This document shows, one piece after another, positions 18,836 to 27,768 of a DNA stretch of 64,000 nt. The DNA comes from Chryseobacterium mucoviscidosis (GTDB taxonomy: Bacteria; Bacteroidota; Bacteroidia; Flavobacteriales; Weeksellaceae). The notes under the pieces were generated by a model. The model searched no databases and was not told the DNA's origin. It was given only the letters and a program-made list of their open reading frames with translations. The DNA lies in contig NZ_MVAG01000128.1 of NCBI RefSeq assembly GCF_002177115.1, positions 62,001 through 126,000 of the forward strand. Direction: 5' to 3'. Both the position numbers and the translations under genes were made by a program. Within the stretch, counting starts at the first letter, position 1, and every line of letters begins with the position of its first letter.

Positions 18836-20194
18836 ATGATGAACTTAAACCAGATTTTCACGAATCAGCGTACCGGAAACAATCCACAGACAAAGGCTTC
18901 AAGAACGGATTTTCAGAGGGATTTTGACAGAATTATTTTCTCTTCGGCTTTCCGGAGACTGCAGAATAAAACGCAGGTTTTTCCGCTTCCGGGAAGTGTT
19001 TTTGTACACAACCGTTTAACGCATTCACTGGAAGTTTCGTCCGTTGGAAGAAGTCTGGGAAGTGTAATGGGTGAGTTTATTCATGACGAATTTAAAAATG
19101 ATCTTACAGAAGATTCCAAAAATTTTTACCTTCATAATTTAGGAAATGTTATTGCAGCAGCGTGTCTGTGTCACGATGTCGGAAATCCCGCTTTCGGACA
19201 TTCCGGAGAAGATGCGATTGCGAGTTATTTTGAAAGAAATGAATCTGATTTAAAACCGAAATTCAATGAAAAAGAATGGGCGGATCTGGTGAATTTTGAG
19301 GGAAATGCGAATGCAATAAGGGTTCTTGCGCAGCAACAGCAGGGAAAAGATGCGGGAGGAATTCAGCTTACGTTTTCTACTTTGGCAAGTATCGCCAAAT
19401 ATCCGTGTGAAGCGATTGCTAAAAAGAAAGGAATCATTCACCGTAAAAAGTTCGGATTCTTTCAGAACGAAAAAGATATTTTCCTTGAAATTGCAAAAGG
19501 CACGAATTTAATTTCAGAAAGCGAAGAACCTTATATTTTTAAGCGACATCCTTTTGTCTGGCTGGTTGAAGCTGCAGATGACATCTGTTACAATATTATC
19601 GACATGGAAGATGCGCACCGATTGGGAATCGTTTCTACCGCGGACTGCAAAAACCTGTTTTTTGAATTGGTAAAATCTGAAACAGACGATATAAAACGGG
19701 TAAAAGACAAGCTGGATTCCATAGGAAATGAAAATGAACAGATTTCTTATTTAAGAGCCAAAGTAATCAATGCATTAATCAACAAATCGATTGAGCTTTA
19801 TAAAAATAACTTTAATACCATTCTGGAAGGAAATTTAGAAAAAGGTCTTCTGGATATTTATAAGTCTGAAAATAATGCTTTACAGGATATTGAATCTTTC
19901 TCAATAGAAAAAATCTACAACCATAAAGCGGTGGTGGAAATTGAAAATGCAGGTTATAACGTAATGTACGAATTGCTGGATCATTTTATTCCCTCTATTC
20001 TAAAATCACATGATGAAAGAAAATCTTACGACAAAAAAGCGTTAAAACTATTACCTAAACAGTTTGTATACGACGATGGAACCGATTACCAGAAAGTTTT
20101 GGGCATAATTGATTTTGTTTCAGGAATGACGGATAATTATGCAACCGATCTTTACCGGAAAATCAAAGGAATTGATATCGGAATGACGGTGTAA
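18836..20194 (+). CDS. dgt: Deoxyguanosinetriphosphate triphosphohydrolase (dGTPase)
   Basis: A 452-residue HD-domain enzyme that hydrolyses dGTP (and related dNTPs) to the nucleoside and triphosphate, adjusting dNTP pools. The family entry motif FSSAFRRLQNKTQVFPL is intact, as is the metal site: His63 (NRLTHSLEVS), His113-Asp114 (LCHDVGNPAFGHSGE) and the later Asp in EAADDICYNIIDMEDAH. Length fits the bacterial family. Two ATG codons are adjacent (18836 and 18839); either could be used. It has its own 159-bp upstream gap and ends in a terminator. Confidence 0.92.
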   Translation: MMNLNQIFTNQRTGNNPQTKASRTDFQRDFDRIIFSSAFRRLQNKTQVFPLPGSVFVHNRLTHSLEVSSVGRSLGSVMGEFIHDEFKNDLTEDSKNFYLHNLGNVIAAACLCHDVGNPAFGHSGEDAIASYFERNESDLKPKFNEKEWADLVNFEGNANAIRVLAQQQQGKDAGGIQLTFSTLASIAKYPCEAIAKKKGIIHRKKFGFFQNEKDIFLEIAKGTNLISESEEPYIFKRHPFVWLVEAADDICYNIIDMEDAHRLGIVSTADCKNLFFELVKSETDDIKRVKDKLDSIGNENEQISYLRAKVINALINKSIELYKNNFNTILEGNLEKGLLDIYKSENNALQDIESFSIEKIYNHKAVVEIENAGYNVMYELLDHFIPSILKSHDERKSYDKKALKLLPKQFVYDDGTDYQKVLGIIDFVSGMTDNYATDLYRKIKGIDIGMTV

Positions 20195-20240
20195 TTGCTT
20201 TTTAGTTATACAAAAACGACTATTAGGATTTAAAAATAAG

Positions 20241-20275
20241 AAACTTCTTCAATTTAAAATTGTTGAAGTTTTTTT
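20241..20275 (+). terminator. dgt terminator
   Basis: AACTTC and GAAGTT flank an inner CAATTT/AAATTG pairing with mismatches between, followed by seven T. Confidence 0.7.
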
Positions 20276-20432
20276 ATGCCCTAAACTCACCGTAAATTTC
20301 TTTTTTCTCCGTGCAAATCAACTGTTCATTGTCATAGCGGTAACGTTTAAATTATTTTTTATATATTTAAACAAACACAGACAAATGTTTTTCAGTTAAT
20401 TAAAAATTTACACCCCATAAAAAAATCAAATT

Positions 20433-21383
20433 ATGACATATTTAGGAATTATTGTTTTTATCGGATTGGTAACCTTATTTGCTTCTTTTTTCACAGTGAA
20501 ACAGGAAACCGCGGCAATTGTAGAGCGACTCGGAAAATTCCATTCCGTCCGTCATGCAGGTTTACAGCTTAAAATCCCTTATCTGGACAGGATCGCAAAA
20601 AGAATGAACCTCAGAATCCAGCAACTGGATGTAATGATTGATACGAAGACTCTGGATAATGTTTTTGTGAAAATGAAGATTTCCGTACAGTTTCAGGTTA
20701 TCAGAACACAGGTTGCGGATGCTTTTTACAGGCTTGAAAGTCCGCACGACCAGATTACATCATATGTTTTTGATGTCGTAAGAGCCGAAGTTCCGAAATT
20801 AAAACTGGATGATGTTTTCTTAAAAAAAGATGATATTGCCATCGCTGTAAAAGCAGAACTTCAGGAAGCGATGCAGAGTTACGGATATGATATCATCAAA
20901 GCTCTGGTTACAGATATCGATCCGGATGAGCAGGTAAAACACGCCATGAACAGAATCAACGCTGCCGAAAGAGAAAAAACAGCCGCAGAATACGAATCTG
21001 AAGCCCAGAGAATAAGAATTGTAGCCGTGGCAAAAGCCGAAGCAGAATCTAAAAAACTGCAGGGACAAGGTATTGCAGACCAGAGAAGAGAAATTGCAAA
21101 AGGTCTGGAAGAATCTGTAAGAATGCTGAACAACGTTAATATCAACTCTCACGAAGCCTCTGCTCTTATTGTTGTAACGCAGCATTATGACACGCTTCAT
21201 TCCGTAGGAGCAAGCAACAGAAGCAATCTTGTTTTACTGCCCAATTCTCCCACCGCAGCAAGCGGAATGCTGAATGATCTTGTGGCCGCCATGACCACTG
21301 CCAATACCGTAGGAGAAGCAACCAAAGGAAATTATCCCAAACCGCCGAATGATCACGATCACAATACAAACAGCAACAGATAA
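20433..21383 (+). CDS. SPFH/band 7 family protein (stomatin/QmcA-like)
   Basis: A 316-residue membrane-associated protein: an N-terminal hydrophobic helix (about 2-22), then the band 7 domain (QETAAIVERLGKFHSVRHAG, LQLKIPYLDR, TKTLDNVFVKMKISVQFQV) and a charged coiled coil (NAAEREKTAAEYESEAQR) that supports oligomerisation. A low-complexity tail ends in polar residues. Family members form large ring or cage assemblies on membranes and recruit proteases. A second NfeD-type gene, sometimes paired with such proteins, is not adjacent. It is monocistronic with a strong terminator. Confidence 0.9.
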   Translation: MTYLGIIVFIGLVTLFASFFTVKQETAAIVERLGKFHSVRHAGLQLKIPYLDRIAKRMNLRIQQLDVMIDTKTLDNVFVKMKISVQFQVIRTQVADAFYRLESPHDQITSYVFDVVRAEVPKLKLDDVFLKKDDIAIAVKAELQEAMQSYGYDIIKALVTDIDPDEQVKHAMNRINAAEREKTAAEYESEAQRIRIVAVAKAEAESKKLQGQGIADQRREIAKGLEESVRMLNNVNINSHEASALIVVTQHYDTLHSVGASNRSNLVLLPNSPTAASGMLNDLVAAMTTANTVGEATKGNYPKPPNDHDHNTNSNR

Positions 21384-21386
21384 AGC

Positions 21387-21414
21387 AAAACCTCCGGAAA
21401 TTCCGGAGGTTTTA
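21387..21414. terminator. Bidirectional terminator between SPFH and DUF4377 genes
   Basis: AAAACCTCCGG (21387-21397) pairs with CCGGAGGTTTT. T runs follow on the + strand and on the minus strand, so it can serve both convergent genes. Confidence 0.85.
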
Positions 21415-21418
21415 TTGT

Positions 21419-21766
21419 TTATTTTTTAGTTTTAGATATTTGCTTTACCAAAGTATATTTTATGGAAGATCCGTCTGCCGGAGGATTTTCTATTTTTTCT
21501 GTTTTTACTTTTAAAACATATTCATAACCCGGTTCATAAGTGAAGCCTTCGATATTGGTATAAAAATTCGTCCACGAATCTGAAGCGTTTTCTTTTACCT
21601 GAAGACATTTCATGGGTGCAACTCCGGTGCAGTCTGCGGTTTCAGGACCTACAATAAATGTTTTTTCGTTCGCAGCAGCAACGTTGGAAGAAGTTGTACA
21701 TTGTGTAAGAATCATAACAAAAATTGCCGAAAACGTTACTTTTAAAAATGTTGTGAAATTTTTCAT
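21419..21766 (-). CDS. DUF4377-containing lipoprotein
   Basis: A small lipoprotein of about 115 residues. I start at the ATG at 21766 (MKNFTTFLKV), which places a lipobox ILTQC correctly; the frame is open 9 codons further. The mature part is a single DUF4377 domain: DCTGVAPMKCLQVKE, then WTNFYTNIEGFTYEPGYEY, seen in secreted proteins related to META/HslJ. Two Cys frame the first motif and may form a disulfide. It is the last gene of the permease operon and ends at a bidirectional terminator. Confidence 0.8.
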   Translation of the reverse strand: MKNFTTFLKVTFSAIFVMILTQCTTSSNVAAANEKTFIVGPETADCTGVAPMKCLQVKENASDSWTNFYTNIEGFTYEPGYEYVLKVKTEKIENPPADGSSIKYTLVKQISKTKK

Positions 21767-21821
21767 AAATAAAATTTTAGGACAGGGTTGCAATTACTGT
21801 GCCGTGAAATGATCTTAAAAT

Positions 21822-22166
21822 TTACTTTTCAGCAGTTTTTTTATCTGAAACTCCCCAAAACTTCTGTTTCCCGATCAGCAGTTCGAAAAAAAGTCTGAAA
21901 TCTGAGATCAGCGACCAGAGCGGATATTTGAAGGTTGCAGGTCTGTTTTTTTCAATCACTGCATGACTGAACCATGCGAATCCGTACCCGAAGATCGGGA
22001 CGTACCAGAGAAACCGTTCTTTTCCGGAGCTGATAACATATCCTATGACGAAAAAGACAAGCAATGTACCCAGAAAATGAAAGATTCTGGTTCCTGTTTT
22101 ACTGTGTTCCGTAAGATAAAATTCATAGAACTCTTTGAAGGTTTTAATTCTTTCTGACATGATCAT
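21822..22166 (-). CDS. DUF962/Mpo1-like membrane protein
   Basis: A 114-residue protein with two to three membrane helices and the DUF962 signature: FYEFYLTEHSKTGTRIFHFLG, then GYGFAWFSHAVIEKNRPATF, and a final LISDFRLFFELL. The yeast member Mpo1 is an iron-dependent dioxygenase acting on 2-hydroxy fatty acids, and the conserved His residues (EHSK, FHFLG, SHAV) are present, so a similar activity is possible. I keep the first ATG because it overlaps the upstream stop as ATGA, which implies translational coupling. The second ATG lies two codons later. Confidence 0.85.
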   Translation of the reverse strand: MIMSERIKTFKEFYEFYLTEHSKTGTRIFHFLGTLLVFFVIGYVISSGKERFLWYVPIFGYGFAWFSHAVIEKNRPATFKYPLWSLISDFRLFFELLIGKQKFWGVSDKKTAEK

Positions 22167-22774
22167 TTGTACTTTAAAGTTCCAATCATAAAAGTTTCAG
22201 AAGCATTCAATGCACGTGAATTTTTAGTCAGTTCCTTTATTACACCTTCATTCTTGATGTAATTGGAATGAATAAAATAAGTATCTCTGTTTTCGCGGGT
22301 AATGTAACCTGTATGAAAATCCAGTCCTACAAGATATACCTGATTTTTATTTTTCCCTAAAATATAATGCTCCAGATCCTGTCTTTTGCTGAAATATTTT
22401 ATCTCTGTACAAAGCTTTTTAATCATTACAGAAGAAGCCTGCTGCGCAAGATACGTTCTGTTGATATCAAAACCGTAATCCGATAAAGTATTCGTTACAA
22501 AATATCCGCAGGCAATACTTCCCTTCTTCGGTTCTCTGGAAGTTCCTGCAAAAGACCATGGCGTTTTTGCCCAGAATTGAGGAACATCATTATTGATAAA
22601 TTTAAAAAAATACTGCTTTTTCTCTGCTTCTGTCTTTTGATGAATTGCTGTTAAACATTCCTTATAACTCCGTTTTACTTCTGTACGGTTTCTTTGGGAA
22701 TTGCCTTCATGATCAGATGTCTTTTTACAGCCTCCCAATATCAGAAGCGAAAAAACAAGCAGATATTTCATCAT
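22163..22774 (-). CDS. NlpC/P60-like lipoprotein (putative cysteine peptidase)
   Basis: A 203-residue lipoprotein (lipobox LILGGC, Cys16). The mature part resembles a permuted or divergent NlpC/P60 cysteine peptidase: PWSFAGTSREPKKGSIACGY places a candidate nucleophile at Cys89, LDFHTGYI gives His154 and YFIHSNY gives His169. NlpC/P60 enzymes cleave peptidoglycan peptides or related amides. This is an inference from motif order, not a firm family match. The gene starts 4 nt after the permease gene and overlaps the DUF962 start by 4 nt. Confidence 0.6.
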   Translation of the reverse strand: MMKYLLVFSLLILGGCKKTSDHEGNSQRNRTEVKRSYKECLTAIHQKTEAEKKQYFFKFINNDVPQFWAKTPWSFAGTSREPKKGSIACGYFVTNTLSDYGFDINRTYLAQQASSVMIKKLCTEIKYFSKRQDLEHYILGKNKNQVYLVGLDFHTGYITRENRDTYFIHSNYIKNEGVIKELTKNSRALNASETFMIGTLKYK

Positions 22775-22778
22775 ACAA

Positions 22779-24449
22779 TTAAGCTTTACCCAGTTTGCTG
22801 TTTCGGTATCCGTAGCAGAAATAAATTACCAAACCTATAGCAAACCACAGTCCAAACCAGAACCAGTTGTCATGGCTCATTCCGGTAAGAAGATATAAAC
22901 ATGAGCTTAAACCGATTAACGGAATCAGAGATAGATTTTTAACAAATGCCAATACACAAAGCAGTAAATTAACCAGAATAAAAAAGAAAATAGAAGCTCT
23001 GAATTCTCCTTCTTTAGGGTCTTTCCAGTCCATTAAATTATGGAAAAAATCAGGCTGCCAGAAATAGAAAACCACTAATCCGCCAATAAAAATAAGAGGG
23101 AAAATAAGCTTTCCGTTCACGTAAGGCAAGTGAAATCTTCCTTTGATCTTTTCTTTTGCCGGAAGCATTAAAACTCCCGCGCATACCAAAACAAACGCGA
23201 AAATAGTTCCGATACTTGTGAAATCGAGGATGAAAGATTTATCGGTAAACAAAATCGGAATTCCGACAACAATTCCTGTAACTAAAGTTGCAAACGATGG
23301 TGTTTTATATTTCGGATGTACTTCCTGAAATTTCTGCGGCATCAGTCCATCACGGCTCATGGCGTACCAGATTCTCGGCTGTCCCATCTGGAACACCAAA
23401 AGAACGGTTGTAATGGCTACAATCGCTACAAACGACACGACAAGCTCCATCCATGCAACATTGGCGTTTCCTTTTTCAAAAATAAAGGAAAGCGGATCTC
23501 CAACGCCGTCAAATTTCCTGTAATCCACCATTCCGGTAAGAACCAACGTTAAAGCAATATAAATAAATGTACACAATACCAGAGAAATAATCATTCCCTT
23601 CGGAAGCGTTTTCTGAGGATCTTTTGTTTCTTCTGAAAGTACACTTAAGGCATCAAACCCGATATAAGCGAAGAAAACTCCCGAAACCGCACTCATTACC
23701 CCCGCAAAACCATTCGGCATGAAAGAAGTAACCTGAGTTTCCGGATTTAAAGGCGTCCAGTTATCTGTATTGATGTAAGCCAATCCTACTAAAATCACCA
23801 AAACAATCACCGCTAATTTCAGGATTACCAACGCGTTATTGAAGTTTTTACTTTCCTTAACTCCTACATAACACAGCCATGTAATCAATCCGTTGATGAC
23901 CAAAGCCGGAACATCAACGATGAATTTTAAACTTCCGATTAACGGAGCATTCGTCCATGCATTAATAAGTTCTTTGTTCTCGGAACCGCTCATAAAAGCT
24001 TTCTTAGCTTCGGTATAACTGCACGTAAGATAATCAGGAATATGCATTCCTAAACGGTGCAGGAAACTTGTAAAATAATCGGACCACGAAAAGGCAACAT
24101 AGATATTTCCGAAAGAATATTCCATAATCAGCGCCCAACCGATGATCCAGGCAATTAATTCCCCGAAACTTGCATAAGCATAAGTATATGCGGAACCCGC
24201 AGTCGGGATCCTGCTCGCAAATTCTGCGTAGCAAAGTGCTGTAAAACCGCACGCAAAACCACAAATCAAATATAGTAAGATCACACCGGGACCTCCTCTG
24301 AAGACGGCTTCGCCCAAACTGCTGAAACTTCCGGCTCCGATGATGGCGGCAATACCAAAAAATACGATGTCCCAAACACCCAAAACCCTCAATAAACTAG
24401 TAGATGTGTCTGTATCTGAATAGATTTTTCTTCTAAAAAGTTGATTCAT
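22779..24449 (-). CDS. APC superfamily amino acid permease (CAT-like)
   Basis: A 556-residue inner-membrane transporter with about 13-14 hydrophobic helices. The family blocks are clear: VWDIVFFGIAAIIGAGSFSS in helix 1, AEFASRIPTAGSAYTYAYASFGEL in the next loop, FFAYIGFDALSVLSEETKDP, then FQMGQPRIWYAMSRDGLMP. These fit the cationic-amino-acid-transporter branch of the APC superfamily, but the substrate is not decided by sequence alone. It heads an operon with the NlpC-like lipoprotein, DUF962 and DUF4377 genes, and is divergent from the TPR gene at 24699. Confidence 0.88.
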   Translation of the reverse strand: MNQLFRRKIYSDTDTSTSLLRVLGVWDIVFFGIAAIIGAGSFSSLGEAVFRGGPGVILLYLICGFACGFTALCYAEFASRIPTAGSAYTYAYASFGELIAWIIGWALIMEYSFGNIYVAFSWSDYFTSFLHRLGMHIPDYLTCSYTEAKKAFMSGSENKELINAWTNAPLIGSLKFIVDVPALVINGLITWLCYVGVKESKNFNNALVILKLAVIVLVILVGLAYINTDNWTPLNPETQVTSFMPNGFAGVMSAVSGVFFAYIGFDALSVLSEETKDPQKTLPKGMIISLVLCTFIYIALTLVLTGMVDYRKFDGVGDPLSFIFEKGNANVAWMELVVSFVAIVAITTVLLVFQMGQPRIWYAMSRDGLMPQKFQEVHPKYKTPSFATLVTGIVVGIPILFTDKSFILDFTSIGTIFAFVLVCAGVLMLPAKEKIKGRFHLPYVNGKLIFPLIFIGGLVVFYFWQPDFFHNLMDWKDPKEGEFRASIFFFILVNLLLCVLAFVKNLSLIPLIGLSSCLYLLTGMSHDNWFWFGLWFAIGLVIYFCYGYRNSKLGKA

Positions 24450-24698
24450 TCAATTCTATATTTGATTCGAAAAAAGCAAATGTAATTATTTCTCCGAAAT
24501 AATTTTTATTTTCTTAATCTTTCTTATCAAAAAGTTAAGAAGTCTTAAAAAAAATTTTGGTTACTAACAATGTGTTAAAACGCTTGCTTATACAATATCT
24601 TTTCAATATTTTCGTTGATAAATTGTGGATAAAAATTCCCGTAATTTTAAATATCTGAACCTGATTTTCAGGCTTCTTCATGTTAAAATTTAAAATTA

Positions 24699-27662
24699 AT
24701 GAAATCGAAAAAAATACTTTTAGCGGCTGCTGTAATGTATTTCGGGATCTCCGATGCGCAACAGTCTCAGTACTTTACCCAAAAAGAAAACTACAGATTC
24801 AATCTCGCTGAAAATCTTTATCAGACCAAAATATACAACGCTTCACAATACGAATACGCCAGACAATATTTCTACAATCAGCATTTGTCGCGTTCGAGGA
24901 AAGAAGCTGCGCAGTTTTTTGATAACGTGATCGGCGTCATTCTTCAGAAAAATCATGCGGAAGAAGGATTAACCGCTTTCATGAAAGAATATCCGAACTC
25001 TGCTTATTTTGCACAGGCCAATTTACCGTTGGCTGATTATTATTTGGCTAAAAAAGATTTCGCCAAAGCTCTGGAAACTCTGAAAAAAGTAAACCAGTAT
25101 CAGCTTTCCAAAGAAGAAAATACACAGTACATTCTGAAACTGGGCTATGCTAAATTCATGATGGGCGATTCCAAAGGTGCAACAGATGCACTGGAAGAAG
25201 CTTATAAAACGGCAGATCAGTCTCAAAAAGGCGATATTGCTTATATGTTGGGACATTTATATTATTCTAACAGGCAGAATGATAAAGCGTTCCGTTATTT
25301 TGATTCCATTAAAGAAGAGCCGAAATATTCTAAACTGGTGCGTCCTTACTATGTTCAGATGTACTACAATGACAAAGATTATGATAAAGCGATCTCCGAA
25401 GGAACTGCTTTACTGAATGAAGATATTTCAGATTCCTATAAAGCAGAAGTTCATAAGATCATCGGTGAAAGTTATTTCATGAAAGATGATTACACTTCGG
25501 CGTACCCACATTTGAAAGATTATCTGAGCGTTCAGCAAAATCCGTCTGAAAACGATCTTTATGAGATGGGATTTGTAGCGGCTCAGCTTAAAAAGTATGA
25601 CGAAGCAGTTTCTTATTACAATCAATTACTGAACAGCAATTCTGCATTGGCTCAGAATGCTTATTATCAGCTTGGAAATGCTTATCTGGCGGTTGGTAAA
25701 AAACAGGAAGCACTTTCTGCTTTCCGTTCTGCGTATCAGATGAATTATGATAAGAATGTGAAAAAGCTTGCGCATGAACAATACGCTAAATTAAGCTACG
25801 ACATCGGAAATCCGTTTGAAAGTGCTTCGACGGTAATCCAGAATTATATTAATGAAAACCAAAACGGCGCGAATGCTTCGGAAATGAGATCGCTTTTGGT
25901 GAAATCCTATTTATATTCCGGAAATTATAAGGAAACGCTGAACGCGATTGACCGTTTACAGAGCTCAACGCCGGAAATCAATAAAATCGATCAGGAAGTT
26001 TCTTATCTTTTGGGAACGGAAGAATTCAACAAAGGAAATTATGATGAAGCGGAAAATTATTTCTTAAGAAGTTTAGGATTTAACATCAATAAAGAATTCA
26101 ACAACAGAGCTTTATATTGGTTAGGACAGGTGTATTATCAGAAAGGAAATTATCCTTCCGCAATCGCCCGTTATGAAAAATTACTGGGTGAAAATTTCCC
26201 TGAAAAGCAGCAGCTTCCTTATGATTTAGGCTATGCATATTTCAAATCTAAAAAATTTGATCAGGCTGAAACGTATTTTAAGCAATATTTAGCAAATCCG
26301 AAACCTGAGTTTAAAAATGATGCTGAACTTCGTTTGGCAGATATTAATTACGCAAACAATAACCTGAACGAAGCGATTGCCATTTATGATAAAAATGAAG
26401 ACGCAACAGATTATACACTGTATCAGAAAGCAATGGCTTTAGGATTTAAAGGTGATACTCAGGCGAAAATTACCAACCTGAAAAACCTTTTATCCATATA
26501 TCCGGATTCTGATTATTATGACGATGCACAATACGAAATAGGTACAGCTTACGCAGCACAGGACGATTTCAGTAATTCAAATGATTACTTTAATAAAGTG
26601 ATTAAAACTTCATCTGATAAAGATTTGGTTGCCAATGCATCGATTTACAGAGCACAAAACTACATTGACCAGAACCAGAGTGATAAGGCTTTATCTGAAC
26701 TGAGATCGCTTGGCGAACAGTACAAAAATACAGCCTATGCTGAAAAAATTGTTCAGGCGGCGAAACCAATCTTCACGAAAAACGGGGATGTTTCAGGCTA
26801 TGAAACTTTCGCAAGAAATTTAGGGGTTAATATTGATGCATCAGAAATTGATGAAATTAACTTATCGACTGCAAAACAGTATTTCACGAAGAAAGATTAC
26901 AAAAACGCGATTTCATATTACGAGAAATATTTAACGCAGAATCCGACCGGAGAAGGGCTTTATCAGGCAAAATATGAGCTTGGTGAAAGTTATTATCAGA
27001 CCAAAGATACTACAAAAGCACTGTTGGTTTTACAGGAAGTTGCCAATGTTCAGAACGATTATCAGGATGATGCACAAACCCGTTTAGCGCAAATCTATGT
27101 CAATCAGGGGAATACGGCTGAAGCTAAAAAATATCTTGAAAATATTAAAAACTCATCAGACGTCAACATTAAAAATTACGCCAATGTTGAACTGATGAAA
27201 GTTTATGCCGATGAAAAGAACTTTTCTCAGGCCGAAAAATTAGCCGATGCGGTGATTGCCAACAATAAAAACTCCGCAGCGGTTATTGAGACGGCAAAAG
27301 TAATTAAGGCAAGAAGTCTGATGAATTCAGGAAAAGACAAAGACGCACAGTCGGCTTATGCTTCTCTTGAAAAATCTTCAAACACCTCAGTTGCCGCAGA
27401 ATCTCTGTACGCGAAAGCTTATTATCAAAACAAAGGAAAAGCGTTTAAATCTTCTAATGAAACGATCTTTAAATTAGCCAATAATTATGCTTCCGAAGAA
27501 TATTGGGGGGCAAAAGCTCTTGTTCTGATGGCGAAAAACTATATTGGTCTGAAAGACAATTATCAGGCAAGTTATACCTGTGATCAGATCATTGAGAATT
27601 ATAAAGATTTCCCTGAAATTGTAGCGGAAGCGAAGGAAGTTAAAAAGCAGATTAAAAAGTAA
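24699..27662 (+). CDS. Large exported TPR protein
   Basis: A 987-residue protein with a signal peptide (MKSKKILLAAAVMYFGISDAQ) and then TPR-type helix pairs along its whole length, probably more than 20. Good units are KKDFAKALETLKKVNQY, KGNYPSAIARYEKLLGENFP, KKFDQAETYFKQYLANPKP and KKDYKNAISYYEKYLTQNP. There is no membrane anchor or lipobox, so it should be a periplasmic superhelical scaffold. The next gene, on the same strand 106 nt on, codes an outer-membrane barrel, and the pairing suggests they act together at the envelope. It is divergent from the permease operon. Confidence 0.85.
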   Translation: MKSKKILLAAAVMYFGISDAQQSQYFTQKENYRFNLAENLYQTKIYNASQYEYARQYFYNQHLSRSRKEAAQFFDNVIGVILQKNHAEEGLTAFMKEYPNSAYFAQANLPLADYYLAKKDFAKALETLKKVNQYQLSKEENTQYILKLGYAKFMMGDSKGATDALEEAYKTADQSQKGDIAYMLGHLYYSNRQNDKAFRYFDSIKEEPKYSKLVRPYYVQMYYNDKDYDKAISEGTALLNEDISDSYKAEVHKIIGESYFMKDDYTSAYPHLKDYLSVQQNPSENDLYEMGFVAAQLKKYDEAVSYYNQLLNSNSALAQNAYYQLGNAYLAVGKKQEALSAFRSAYQMNYDKNVKKLAHEQYAKLSYDIGNPFESASTVIQNYINENQNGANASEMRSLLVKSYLYSGNYKETLNAIDRLQSSTPEINKIDQEVSYLLGTEEFNKGNYDEAENYFLRSLGFNINKEFNNRALYWLGQVYYQKGNYPSAIARYEKLLGENFPEKQQLPYDLGYAYFKSKKFDQAETYFKQYLANPKPEFKNDAELRLADINYANNNLNEAIAIYDKNEDATDYTLYQKAMALGFKGDTQAKITNLKNLLSIYPDSDYYDDAQYEIGTAYAAQDDFSNSNDYFNKVIKTSSDKDLVANASIYRAQNYIDQNQSDKALSELRSLGEQYKNTAYAEKIVQAAKPIFTKNGDVSGYETFARNLGVNIDASEIDEINLSTAKQYFTKKDYKNAISYYEKYLTQNPTGEGLYQAKYELGESYYQTKDTTKALLVLQEVANVQNDYQDDAQTRLAQIYVNQGNTAEAKKYLENIKNSSDVNIKNYANVELMKVYADEKNFSQAEKLADAVIANNKNSAAVIETAKVIKARSLMNSGKDKDAQSAYASLEKSSNTSVAAESLYAKAYYQNKGKAFKSSNETIFKLANNYASEEYWGAKALVLMAKNYIGLKDNYQASYTCDQIIENYKDFPEIVAEAKEVKKQIKK

Positions 27663-27673
27663 AAATATATTTA

Positions 27674-27751
27674 ATGTATCAATTTATCAATGTAACAGTT
27701 TACCAATCAAACTATACATTGCCAGATTGCTGCATTGATAAATTGGTACAT
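27674..27751. repeat. Imperfect inverted repeat between the TPR and barrel genes
   Basis: The 21-bp arms at 27674-27694 and 27731-27751 (core CAATTTATCAATG and CATTGATAAATTG) match at 19 of 21 positions. It could fold in the transcript and attenuate expression of the downstream gene, or be a mobile repeat remnant. Confidence 0.65.
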
Positions 27752-27768
27752 TATTAATACAAAAAGTA

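Noticed and set aside
20278..20358. Minus-strand open segment of about 25 codons with coding-like composition
   Set aside because: It lacks a start codon and is closed by a stop two codons upstream; could be a remnant but too short to support.
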